The position numbers and the translations under genes were made by a program. From the NCBI GenBank assembly GCA_021781625.1, contig JAJXWL010000028.1:1-12977 (forward strand): a DNA stretch of 12,977 nt, read 5' to 3'. The notes under the pieces are model-generated. The model was given only the letters and a program-made list of their open reading frames with translations. It was not told where the DNA came from and searched no databases. How positions within the stretch are numbered: the first letter of the stretch is position 1; every line of letters begins with the position of its first letter. The stretch is from a bacterium (GTDB taxonomy: Bacteria > Spirochaetota > Spirochaetia > JABEVK01). This document shows, one piece after another, positions 1 through 6,191 of this stretch.

Positions 1-265
1 GGACTTCCTTGACTTGCCGAGTTTTATCCGAGGGCACATACACAAAATGCCAACCAAAGATCATTCCCGAAAGGAGCCAGCGAGCCTCTTTTAAAAGCTG
101 TATCGGCAACGTAGAAGGTGGCGGAGGTGGGGTTAACTCACCAGGATTTTGGGCTGTTAAAGGGGCCCAGACTTCTGCCTGAAGCATATCAACCCCAAGA
201 TCGGACTGTGCCCATAAAACGCTCGTAAAGCCCAGCAAAAGGCAGGTCAAAACCAGTTTATTCAT
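1..265 (-). CDS. Secreted protein of unknown function, N-terminal part (cut by window edge)
   Basis: Reading the minus strand from the ATG at 265 gives 88 codons that run off the left edge, so the C-terminus is missing. The first 20 residues are a typical signal peptide: MNK, a hydrophobic core LVLTCLLLGFTSVLW, then an A-Q cleavage site, so the product should be exported to the periplasm or surface. A proline run (TPPPPPST) near residue 50 is followed by an amphipathic stretch and a segment reading LLSGMIFGWHFVYVPSDKT. I associate that kind of segment with uncharacterised exported spirochaete proteins, but this is recall, not a search. It starts 23 nt after the rhomboid stop codon and is probably the third gene of the minus-strand unit. 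The ribosome site is weak, which fits translation dependent on the upstream gene. Function unknown. Confidence 0.75.
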   Translation of the reverse strand, partial: MNKLVLTCLLLGFTSVLWAQSDLGVDMLQAEVWAPLTAQNPGELTPPPPPSTLPIQLLKEARWLLSGMIFGWHFVYVPSDKTRQVKEV

Positions 266-288
266 CGTAGGGTCTTTTCATAAAAATT

Positions 289-945
289 TCATAAAAACTT
301 GTCTTGATGCCGAATCACTTGCCAGGGATTCACCCCATAGCGGCCCCAAAGGATGAAAAAGGCAAAAAAGAACCCCGCTAAGTGCGTTAAATGGGCGATC
401 CCCGAGTATGGATTCATGATTTGCGAGACCACCTCAAAAACTGTAAAGGCCAGGACCATGGTGATCGCCCTTAGGGGAAGGATAAAAAAAACCAACACCC
501 TGTCATTGGGACGAAAGGTCGCATAGGCCAACATGACGCCAAAAATGGCCCCAGAAGCCCCCATCAACCAAACATCCGAGCCAAGAAGCGAATACAACCC
601 CAAAGAAAAGGCCCCTGATAGTAAGCCCACCACGTGGTAGAACAAAAGAAATTCCCAGCTTCCTAAATTGTGTTCTAAGGCTAAACCAAAAAAGAACAAA
701 CCCAGCATATTGAACAGAATATGGGTCAAGTTGGCATGCACATACATATAGGTAAATACCTGCCACCAGGCCCCATAATCCCACACAGCGGTCGCATTTA
801 AGGCCAGTAAGCCGCGACTATTGGGGTCCATCTGATTCCACAAAAACACCAGCAGGTTGAGGGCGATCACCCCAAGCGTCGCGTAAAAATACCGAAAGGG
901 CAGGAGTCTTTGCCAAAAAGGCCGCTTGTTCAACTGGGGACTCAT
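289..945 (-). CDS. Rhomboid family intramembrane serine protease
   Basis: A 218-residue membrane protein with about six hydrophobic segments, the size of a minimal bacterial rhomboid. The family marks are all visible: HILFN at 75-79 (matching the His and Asn that form the oxyanion hole in E. coli GlpG), GASGAIFG at 129-136 with the nucleophile Ser131, and HLAG at 188-191 with catalytic His188 in the last core helix. Rhomboids cleave transmembrane segments of other membrane proteins within the lipid bilayer; the substrate here cannot be read from sequence. The start codon overlaps the stop of the polyprenyl synthase gene in an ATGA, and an AGGGGG ribosome site lies 7 nt upstream inside that gene, so the two are translationally coupled. 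The catalytic dyad looks intact, so activity is expected. Confidence 0.95.
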   Translation of the reverse strand: MSPQLNKRPFWQRLLPFRYFYATLGVIALNLLVFLWNQMDPNSRGLLALNATAVWDYGAWWQVFTYMYVHANLTHILFNMLGLFFFGLALEHNLGSWEFLLFYHVVGLLSGAFSLGLYSLLGSDVWLMGASGAIFGVMLAYATFRPNDRVLVFFILPLRAITMVLAFTVFEVVSQIMNPYSGIAHLTHLAGFFFAFFILWGRYGVNPWQVIRHQDKFL

Positions 946-2006
946 CGATTAGCCCCCTGGAAAAAGCTTTCTAGGAGGTCTTCCAGACTTTGTCTCGCCT
1001 CAGTGTTGGGGTAACCCGAACGCAAAAGAGCTGCCGAACGCGACAAAAGGCTTTCTGCCAGGGCTCTTGCCTCATCAATCGCTCCAGAGTTCTCCATCAA
1101 GGTAATGGCCCTTTCCACTTCTGTTTGAAAGGGCTTTCCAGCAGTCCGCAAACTCTCCACGAGACGAAAAATTTCCAAGACATCCCGTCCGGCTTGGGGA
1201 GTTGCCGCCGCATGACACAAGACGGGCAAGCTTTTTTTGCCCTCTACAATGTCGTCACCCCTTTGCTTCCCAGGGTTACCAGAAACCAAGTTTTTCACAT
1301 CATCTAAGATCTGGAACCCCACCCCGATGTCTTCCCAAAGGCGTCCAAAGGCCTCGGCTTCCAGGTCTGACCGGCCAGCTGACGCAAAGGCAATTTCGGC
1401 GGCTAAACGAGATAAAGCGCCTGTTTTGTAGCGGCACATTCTCAGGTACTCAGAACGCGAGGGAATAAAATCGTGATCGTTATGCCACTGAATATCCAGG
1501 CCCTGCCCAAAATGCAGGCGTCTCATGACCCTTAAGTAGCAGACCAGCAAACGAAGCTTGACGGCGTCGTCCAAACGACTCTGTTCGATCAAATAGGTTG
1601 GTTCGTAATATAAAAAGTTCCCGGCGTTGATGGCCTTATCTATACCAAACTGCAGGTGGATAGCTGGCCCCCCGCGCCTTTCAACGGCCTTGTCCTCGAT
1701 GTCATCGATGATCAAACTTCCAGTATGCGGGAGTTCCACAAGGGTAGTCAGCTCATAAATATCTTCAGCTTCTCCCCCTGCCAGTTCGTACCCCAAAACC
1801 ATCACTAAAGACCGCCAACGTTTTCCACCTCTCTTCAAAAGGGCCCACGACGGAGCTGTGATATCGTTAAAAGCCTCGGGGCGGACGTCCAGGAGGGATT
1901 CTCCCGCCACAGCCGAAAGCCAAGCCGCGTCTGCTGAGGGGGGTAAAACACGGGTTAAAGAAGCTTCAATCTTTTCTAGCCTTTGGGTATACTTGTCGAT
2001 GGTCAT
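942..2006 (-). CDS. Polyprenyl diphosphate synthase (trans-isoprenyl diphosphate synthase family)
   Basis: Members of this family condense isopentenyl diphosphate onto allylic diphosphates to make the prenyl chains of quinones and carrier lipids. With the ATG at 2006 the protein has 354 residues. It shows the RGGKRWR substrate loop (residues 59-65), the first aspartate-rich motif DDIED at 101-105 followed by RRGGPAIH, and the second motif region FQILDDVKNL with DDVKN at 235-239, then GDDIVEGKKSLPV. The second motif ends in Asn rather than Asp, as in some geranylgeranyl-type synthases, so chain length cannot be assigned. A TTG start at 2042 would add 12 residues (MTVGTLTGEIRA), but these do not look like part of the fold and neither start has a strong ribosome site. 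It heads the minus-strand unit with the rhomboid gene and is divergent from rlmE. Confidence 0.9.
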   Translation of the reverse strand: MTIDKYTQRLEKIEASLTRVLPPSADAAWLSAVAGESLLDVRPEAFNDITAPSWALLKRGGKRWRSLVMVLGYELAGGEAEDIYELTTLVELPHTGSLIIDDIEDKAVERRGGPAIHLQFGIDKAINAGNFLYYEPTYLIEQSRLDDAVKLRLLVCYLRVMRRLHFGQGLDIQWHNDHDFIPSRSEYLRMCRYKTGALSRLAAEIAFASAGRSDLEAEAFGRLWEDIGVGFQILDDVKNLVSGNPGKQRGDDIVEGKKSLPVLCHAAATPQAGRDVLEIFRLVESLRTAGKPFQTEVERAITLMENSGAIDEARALAESLLSRSAALLRSGYPNTEARQSLEDLLESFFQGANR

Positions 2007-2056
2007 GGCGCGAATTTCGCCTGTAAGGGTACCGACCGTCAAGGAGTCCGCAGAAA
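2007..2056. promoter_or_regulatory. Divergent start region of polyprenyl synthase and rlmE
   Basis: Fifty bases separate the two divergent ATG codons. On the plus strand AAGGAG at 2041-2046 is a good ribosome site for rlmE, 10 nt before its ATG. On the minus strand, TTGACG (2042-2037) could be a -35 box or an alternative TTG start. An imperfect palindrome, GGCGCGAATTTCGCC at 2007-2021, abuts the polyprenyl synthase ATG and could be an operator or a small leader hairpin. No convincing -10 box is seen, so the promoters may lie inside the coding regions. Confidence 0.35.
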
Positions 2057-2683
2057 ATGGGACGTGAAAAACCAGATTTTTATGCGTTAAAGGCTCAGCG
2101 GGAAGGTTACCCGGCCCGCTCGGTCTACAAGCTCGAAGAAATTCAACAGAAAACCGGGCTTCTGAAAAAGAATCTTCGCGTGCTGGATGTGGGGTCTAGC
2201 CCAGGAAGCTGGTCGCTGTACACCCTCAAACTGCTGGAAGGGACAGGCTTTTTGGTCGGCATTGATCTCGCTCCCGTCAAGCTTAAGACTTTCCCGGCTA
2301 ATGCGTTTTTCTTCCAAGGCGATTTGTTCGACGAAAGTTCCCTGAACATCCTCAAGGACAAAGGCCCTTTCGAGGTAATTTTGTCCGATGCCGCCCCCTC
2401 CACTACCGGAAACCGCACCGTAGACACGGCCCGTTCTTACCGCTTAGTAGAACGAGTGATCGAAGTGGCCGAACAGGTTCTGGTTCCCGGCGGCAGTCTT
2501 TTAGCCAAAATCTTTCAGGGCGGTGACGAGAAAGCCTTGCTGGAACGCCTGAATAGCTTATTTCGGCAAACCAAGATTCTTCGTCCCAAGGCGGTTCGCG
2601 ACGAGTCGTTTGAAACTTACTTTTTGGGAACAAGCCTGATCCGGCCCCAGGTCGCTGGCGTGAAGCCTCCAGCTGAGTTATAG
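2057..2683 (+). CDS. rlmE: 23S rRNA 2'-O-ribose methyltransferase RlmE (FtsJ/RrmJ family)
   Basis: RlmE methylates the 2'-OH of U2552 (E. coli numbering) in the 23S rRNA A-loop late in 50S assembly, using S-adenosylmethionine. The 208-residue length is normal for the family. The N-terminal pattern DFYALKAQREGYPARSVYKLEEI is typical, the SAM-binding loop LDVGSSPGSW lies at 43-52, and the K-D-K-E catalytic tetrad can be assigned as Lys25, Asp111 (in SDAAP), Lys151 (in AKIFQG) and Glu186 (in SFETYFL). The ATG at 2057 is supported by AAGGAG at 2041-2046. The stop codon overlaps the GTG of the next gene, making rlmE the first gene of a three-gene unit whose other two members are exported proteins with no evident link to ribosomes. 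Confidence 0.95.
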   Translation: MGREKPDFYALKAQREGYPARSVYKLEEIQQKTGLLKKNLRVLDVGSSPGSWSLYTLKLLEGTGFLVGIDLAPVKLKTFPANAFFFQGDLFDESSLNILKDKGPFEVILSDAAPSTTGNRTVDTARSYRLVERVIEVAEQVLVPGGSLLAKIFQGGDEKALLERLNSLFRQTKILRPKAVRDESFETYFLGTSLIRPQVAGVKPPAEL

Positions 2684-3789
2684 TGAAGAACATGAAGCGC
2701 CTTGTGGCCCCTTGGGTGTTGGCTCTGCTTTGGAGCGGTTCCCTTGCCGCACAAAGTTTGACCGCTCCCACGGCCTCCTCTACGGCAGGAGTTTTTCTCG
2801 AGTCCACACCACTGGGGGCGGCTATCCAATGGGATGGGCACCCCTTAACCCAGGCAACACCTTCGTACTTGTCGGGGTTACCTCCGGGGCAACACACCGT
2901 GAAGCTTTCGAAAAAAGGGTACCAAAGCTGGTCGAGAACCATTGACCTCCTCCCTGGAAAAATTGTGGTCATTCCTGTTTCGCTCGACCCCTCTACGGTC
3001 ACGCTGGCTTTTCCTGAAAATTCACACCTCTGGCAATCCGGCCAAAGTATTGACACCGAAGGCAAAGAGTTTTCCATTCCCTCGGGCCCCTGGGAGCTTA
3101 AAACGGTTCAGGGCAAAATCCACCTTGACCCCATATTTCCGGATCAGCCTTTATTAGAAGCCACCGCCTGGAGTATTCCCGTCCTGTCCACCCTGAGCAT
3201 TCTGGCTACTTTGGGTGATGCCACGGTCAACCGAGGGCAAGCCTTTCCGTTTTCACCGGCCACCGTCACCAGCTGGGGACTGACCCTTGGCGATGTTCTG
3301 TGGGCCTTTAGCTTGAATGCCGCCAAAATCCGCTTTCTTCACGAAAGCCATGCCCTCCCGGCTCCCTTACCCCAAGCCCGGCATGTGGCCTCAACACTCT
3401 TCCAAGAAGGACAAGATTTCCTTTTATCTGGCAAACTCGAGGCTGCCGCCGCCGCTTTTACCCAAGTCACGCACGACTACCCCGAGGCCAGTCAGACCCC
3501 CGGTTCTTGGTTTTTCTTAGGTAGGATTCATGCGATACAAGGGGAACGCACCTTGGCTTTGTCAGAATTTCGGCTGGTGGCCGATGTTCTGCAACAAGCC
3601 GCCTATTATGATAAAGCTTGCAAAGCGGCCGCAGATCTTGAAGAGGCTTCTGGCGACTATGTCCGCGCCTTGTACCATCTCCAGCACATGGCTTTTCTCG
3701 ATCCTTTATTTGCCCGTCCAGAAATCGAACACCAAATTTTAGTTCTTGAGGACAAAATTGCGGCCGCTGCGAAAGGAAGTGCGCCATGA
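2683..3789 (+). CDS. Exported PEGA-domain and TPR-like repeat protein
   Basis: A 368-residue protein with an N-terminal signal peptide (hydrophobic core LVAPWVLALLWSGSL, probable cleavage after AAQ near residue 24). Residues about 36-102 form a PEGA domain: FLESTPLGAAIQWDG, then TP, then LPPGQHTVKLSKKGYQSW. This beta-rich module is found in envelope proteins and often thought to bind cell-surface material. Two moderately hydrophobic stretches follow (163-180 and 192-214), and residues about 232-340 are helical repeats resembling TPR units (for example EGQDFLLSGKLEAAAAAFTQV). The GTG at 2683 overlaps the rlmE stop; an in-frame ATG at 2692 would remove only three residues and keep the signal peptide, so the exact start is open. 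The 3' end overlaps the next gene by ATGA. A scaffold or envelope-assembly role is inferred only from the domains. Confidence 0.85.
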   Translation: MKNMKRLVAPWVLALLWSGSLAAQSLTAPTASSTAGVFLESTPLGAAIQWDGHPLTQATPSYLSGLPPGQHTVKLSKKGYQSWSRTIDLLPGKIVVIPVSLDPSTVTLAFPENSHLWQSGQSIDTEGKEFSIPSGPWELKTVQGKIHLDPIFPDQPLLEATAWSIPVLSTLSILATLGDATVNRGQAFPFSPATVTSWGLTLGDVLWAFSLNAAKIRFLHESHALPAPLPQARHVASTLFQEGQDFLLSGKLEAAAAAFTQVTHDYPEASQTPGSWFFLGRIHAIQGERTLALSEFRLVADVLQQAAYYDKACKAAADLEEASGDYVRALYHLQHMAFLDPLFARPEIEHQILVLEDKIAAAAKGSAP

Positions 3790-4289
3790 AGAAGCCCCTT
3801 CTGATTTTTCTTCTAGCCGCAGGGTTGGCGGGGACAGCTTTGGCCGACTCTCTCGATTTAACCCGGATGACCCTGCGGCAAGTCTTTGATACCGCAGCCC
3901 AACAAATTGTCGATGGACGCACCCTTTCTGCTTCAGACTTGGCTACCCTCAAAGAATTGCAAAAGAAATACCACGAAACTGGTGATGATACCATGGCTTT
4001 GAGAACCGAAGCCCTTCGGGATGTGGCCCTGGCTAATCTCCCGAAACCAAAGTCCTCGCACACGAATTCCCTCGCTTCGAACTTATGGCACCCCCTTCGG
4101 GACGCTAGCCTGGCGGTGACCCTTGCCAGTGCGGCCGGTAGCCTTTTCTTTTTAGCGGGAGCAACGACAACGCCTTCCTCACCCTACAACCAACGCCTTG
4201 TCGATGCGGACAAACTGGGGGCGGGGATTTCACTTACCACGGCCCTCCTTGCCTTTCTGGCCCTTTTAACGTCTGAAGCCCATCTTTAA
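3786..4289 (+). CDS. Small exported membrane protein, function unknown
   Basis: A 167-residue protein not recognised as a known family. It begins with a signal peptide (MKKPLLIFLLAAGLAGTALA, cleavage near residue 20), then a polar helical region (22-95) rich in Leu, Thr and charged residues, then two hydrophobic helices at about 108-127 and 144-162 near the C-terminus. The mature protein would have a periplasmic N-terminal part anchored by a C-terminal helical hairpin. Its ATG overlaps the stop of the PEGA-TPR gene in ATGA, so the two are made together and may act in one complex. It is the last gene of the rlmE unit; the tandem repeats start 31 bp after its stop. Confidence 0.8.
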   Translation: MKKPLLIFLLAAGLAGTALADSLDLTRMTLRQVFDTAAQQIVDGRTLSASDLATLKELQKKYHETGDDTMALRTEALRDVALANLPKPKSSHTNSLASNLWHPLRDASLAVTLASAAGSLFFLAGATTTPSSPYNQRLVDADKLGAGISLTTALLAFLALLTSEAHL

Positions 4290-4319
4290 CGTTATCGATG
4301 GGGTGGTTTTTATTTGGCC

Positions 4320-4342
4320 AATTTCCCGAGTAGGAATTTTTT
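4320..4342 (+). terminator. Probable intrinsic terminator formed by the first repeat unit
   Basis: In plus-strand RNA, AATTTCC (4320-4326) can pair with GGAATTT (4333-4339), with one U-U mismatch and a 6-nt loop CGAGTA, followed directly by a T-run to 4342. It lies about 30 nt after the stop of the last gene of the rlmE unit, the right place for a terminator. The stem is short and A/U-rich, so a single copy would be weak; four further related hairpin-plus-T units follow in the array. Confidence 0.45.
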
Positions 4343-4430
4343 ATTTCCCGAGTGGAATTTTTTCATTTCCCGAGTAGGAATTTTTCGTTTCCTGAGCAGA
4401 ATTTTTTCATTTCCTGAGCAGGAAATTTCT
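4321..4430. repeat. Tandem array of five 22-bp units with internal inverted repeats
   Basis: Five consecutive units of exactly 22 bp start at 4321, 4343, 4365, 4387 and 4409. The core is TTTCCCGAGTAGGAA in units 1 and 3, with an A deleted in unit 2 (GAGTGGAA), and TTTCCTGAGCAG(G)AA in units 4 and 5; each core is followed by a T-rich spacer. In unit 5 the inverted repeat is perfect: ATTTCCTG (4409-4416) and CAGGAAAT (4419-4426). The units have diverged by point changes and compensating one-base indels that keep the 22-bp period. The array fills the gap between two convergent genes. The period is not a multiple of three, so it is not a coding repeat. It could be a series of weak terminators for the plus-strand unit, a row of protein-binding sites, or replication slippage. 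Confidence 0.95.
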
Positions 4431-4459
4431 GTTTCGTGCACAGAGTTATTTTTCGTGCA
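4431..4459. repeat. Degenerate direct repeat at the 3' end of the cyclase gene
   Basis: TTTCGTGCA occurs at 4432-4440 and again at 4451-4459, 19 bp apart. The second copy encodes the last codons of the cyclase (MHEK region on the minus strand) and the first lies just after its stop codon. The preceding base pattern looks like a decayed continuation of the 22-bp array. A last-codons-plus-copy arrangement is also seen at the ndk 3' end. Confidence 0.6.
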
Positions 4460-6107
4460 TGACTTCGAGGCCGACCCACCCCGGCTCGGGGGGGGTGACC
4501 TGAAAACCTGCCGCTCGTTGGGCAAAGTCCAAGGCCAGGGTATCACCAGGTATCCAACGTTCTGCGACTTCTAAAAACAAGGCACGAGCCCTGGCAAAAT
4601 CACGGCGATAATAGGCGTCCAGACCTGAATGCCAGGTAGCCCAGCCGGTCTTTTCTAACTCATTGAGGGTTCGGCGAGCGGTGTAGATGTTCTCGCCGTG
4701 AGTTTTCCCTTTGACGACCACTTTATCCACCATCCGGCAGTACACGTAACGGCCTACCCTTTGGTACACAGAATCTGAGAATAGCAACATTTGCTTATAC
4801 TTCTTAGTTAAACCTTCTAAGCGGGACGCCAGGTTCACATTATCTCCGATAACGGTATAGTTCATCTTTTTTTCGGACCCGATGTTCCCCACTGTAACTT
4901 CACCGTAATTGATCCCGATGCCAATGTGAAATTCTTTTTTCCCTTTCGCTTTCTGCTCGTCGTTAAAAACTTCTAACGCTTGAGCCATTTCCAACCCAGC
5001 TAAAACCGACAAAAGTGAGTCGTTTTCGCTTCGGATGGGGGCACCAAACAAGGCCATAATGGCATCGCCGATATATTTGTCTACCGTTCCGTTCCGGGCC
5101 ACGATAATATCGACCATCAACGAAAAGTACCTATTGAGCGAGGTCACCAATTCATCTGGTCTCATAGATTCTGAAATCGTGGTAAAGCCTCGTATATCTG
5201 AAAACAAAATCGCTACCTGACGATTCTCGCCGGTGAGCATCGACTCAGGATTACCCAAAACTTCGTCGATGACGTCGGCGGGAACGTATTTTTGAAAAAT
5301 ATTGCGAATTTTCTGTTCGGTCTTTTTGGCCAAAACCGACTGATAGGCAAAGTTTTTGATTTGCCCATAGGCCCGTTCCAACTCAGATAACATCAAATTG
5401 AAGGTTTGGGCCATCCGTCCAATTTCGTCTTGAAACTCCACATCGACACGACGAGTTAAGTTGTTGTCCTGAATGATCTCACGCATGGTCCTGACCATCT
5501 TCGATACGGGTCGGGTCAGGTACGTCGAAAAGAACAGCATAAGTAAAAACGAAAAGATCAAAGAGCCGGCAAGAATCAAATAATTTTGAAGATTGATTTC
5601 CCGCACACCCTGGAAAAAGGTGTCTCGAGCTTCTGAAACCACCACATACCAGCCAAAAGGTTCAAAAAAGAAGATTTGGGCAACACGTTCGCGCCCTTCG
5701 GAGGTAAAGGTCTGCCACCCGGTTATTTTGGCTTTTTCCATGGTGCGCAAAGCCGTCAACTCGCCCGGCAACCATTTAATCTGTCGGGTCGACATCGCCA
5801 CCTTACCGGTTTGATCCAAAGCAAAAATCAGTTCGGTGTCCGAACGAATCACGCTTTTAGCAAAACTCTGAACAGCCTGTTTGGTCACCTCAACGTACTG
5901 CGGATTGCTGGTTAAATGGTTGGTTACCAGCAGATTCCACTGGCTGTCGGCGTTCTTTTTGACTTCTTCGGCTTTAAACCCCAAAAATTCGATGGCAACC
6001 TTGGTAATACCCGTCTCAGCAGAAAACACCGCCGCAAAGCCCGTCAACATCAAGGTGGCCGTTAAAAGAGGAAGAACGATCAAAATGATTTTGAGGCGGA
6101 TACTCAT
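4446..6107 (-). CDS. Membrane class III adenylate cyclase with periplasmic sensor and HAMP domain
   Basis: This 553-residue protein should make cyclic AMP in response to an extracytoplasmic signal. Order of parts: a transmembrane helix (about 7-27); a periplasmic domain (30-172), probably Cache-like, with FALDQTGKVAMST and FFEPFGWYVVVSEA; a second transmembrane helix (175-196); a HAMP linker (197-245); a short helical region; and the cyclase domain (about 295-480). Metal-binding aspartates are Asp304 (FSDIRGFT) and Asp348 (KYIGDAIMALFG); Lys344 and Thr418 (YTVIGDNVNLASRLE) are the adenine-selecting pair, and Asn425 and Arg429 the transition-state residues, so an active adenylate rather than guanylate cyclase is expected. 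The tail (485-535) looks like one or two TPR helix pairs. The gene is convergent with the rlmE unit and divergent from the coiled-coil gene. The ATG has only a weak purine-rich stretch before it. Confidence 0.93.
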   Translation of the reverse strand: MSIRLKIILIVLPLLTATLMLTGFAAVFSAETGITKVAIEFLGFKAEEVKKNADSQWNLLVTNHLTSNPQYVEVTKQAVQSFAKSVIRSDTELIFALDQTGKVAMSTRQIKWLPGELTALRTMEKAKITGWQTFTSEGRERVAQIFFFEPFGWYVVVSEARDTFFQGVREINLQNYLILAGSLIFSFLLMLFFSTYLTRPVSKMVRTMREIIQDNNLTRRVDVEFQDEIGRMAQTFNLMLSELERAYGQIKNFAYQSVLAKKTEQKIRNIFQKYVPADVIDEVLGNPESMLTGENRQVAILFSDIRGFTTISESMRPDELVTSLNRYFSLMVDIIVARNGTVDKYIGDAIMALFGAPIRSENDSLLSVLAGLEMAQALEVFNDEQKAKGKKEFHIGIGINYGEVTVGNIGSEKKMNYTVIGDNVNLASRLEGLTKKYKQMLLFSDSVYQRVGRYVYCRMVDKVVVKGKTHGENIYTARRTLNELEKTGWATWHSGLDAYYRRDFARARALFLEVAERWIPGDTLALDFAQRAAGFQVTPPEPGWVGLEVMHEK

Positions 6108-6191
6108 TCTTCTGACAGAATCGGCACTGACGAAAGCTCACTGAAGGACTTTATTTCTTAGTGTTTTTGGCCGAAAGTGAGGTAAGACGTT
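6108..6191. promoter_or_regulatory. Shared control region of the cyclase and coiled-coil genes
   Basis: This 84-bp gap separates two divergent starts. For the plus-strand gene a possible sigma-70-like promoter is CTGACG (6127-6132) and TTTATT (6150-6155) with a 17-bp spacer, each matching consensus at four of six positions. GAGG at 6179-6182 is a ribosome site 9 nt before the ATG. A minus-strand promoter for the cyclase is not clear. No strong operator-like palindrome was found. Confidence 0.3.

Noticed and set aside
2403..3077. A 224-codon minus-strand frame over the end of rlmE and the start of the PEGA gene.
   Set aside because: It is antisense to two well-supported genes, is rich in Ser, Pro, Arg and Cys without any family motif, and lacks a plausible start region.
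3467..4063. A 198-codon minus-strand frame over the PEGA and small membrane protein genes.
   Set aside because: Arg/Ser/Cys-rich composition typical of the antisense of coding DNA, no motif, and fully overlapped by a coherent operon.
4321..4430. The 22-bp array as a CRISPR array.
   Set aside because: Units are directly adjacent with no variable spacers of normal length, and no cas gene is present.
4310..4574. Open reading frames on both strands crossing the 22-bp repeat array (86 and 78 codons).
   Set aside because: The repeat period is not a multiple of three, no ribosome site precedes them, the amino acid make-up is biased by the repeats, and the frames run into the cyclase gene.
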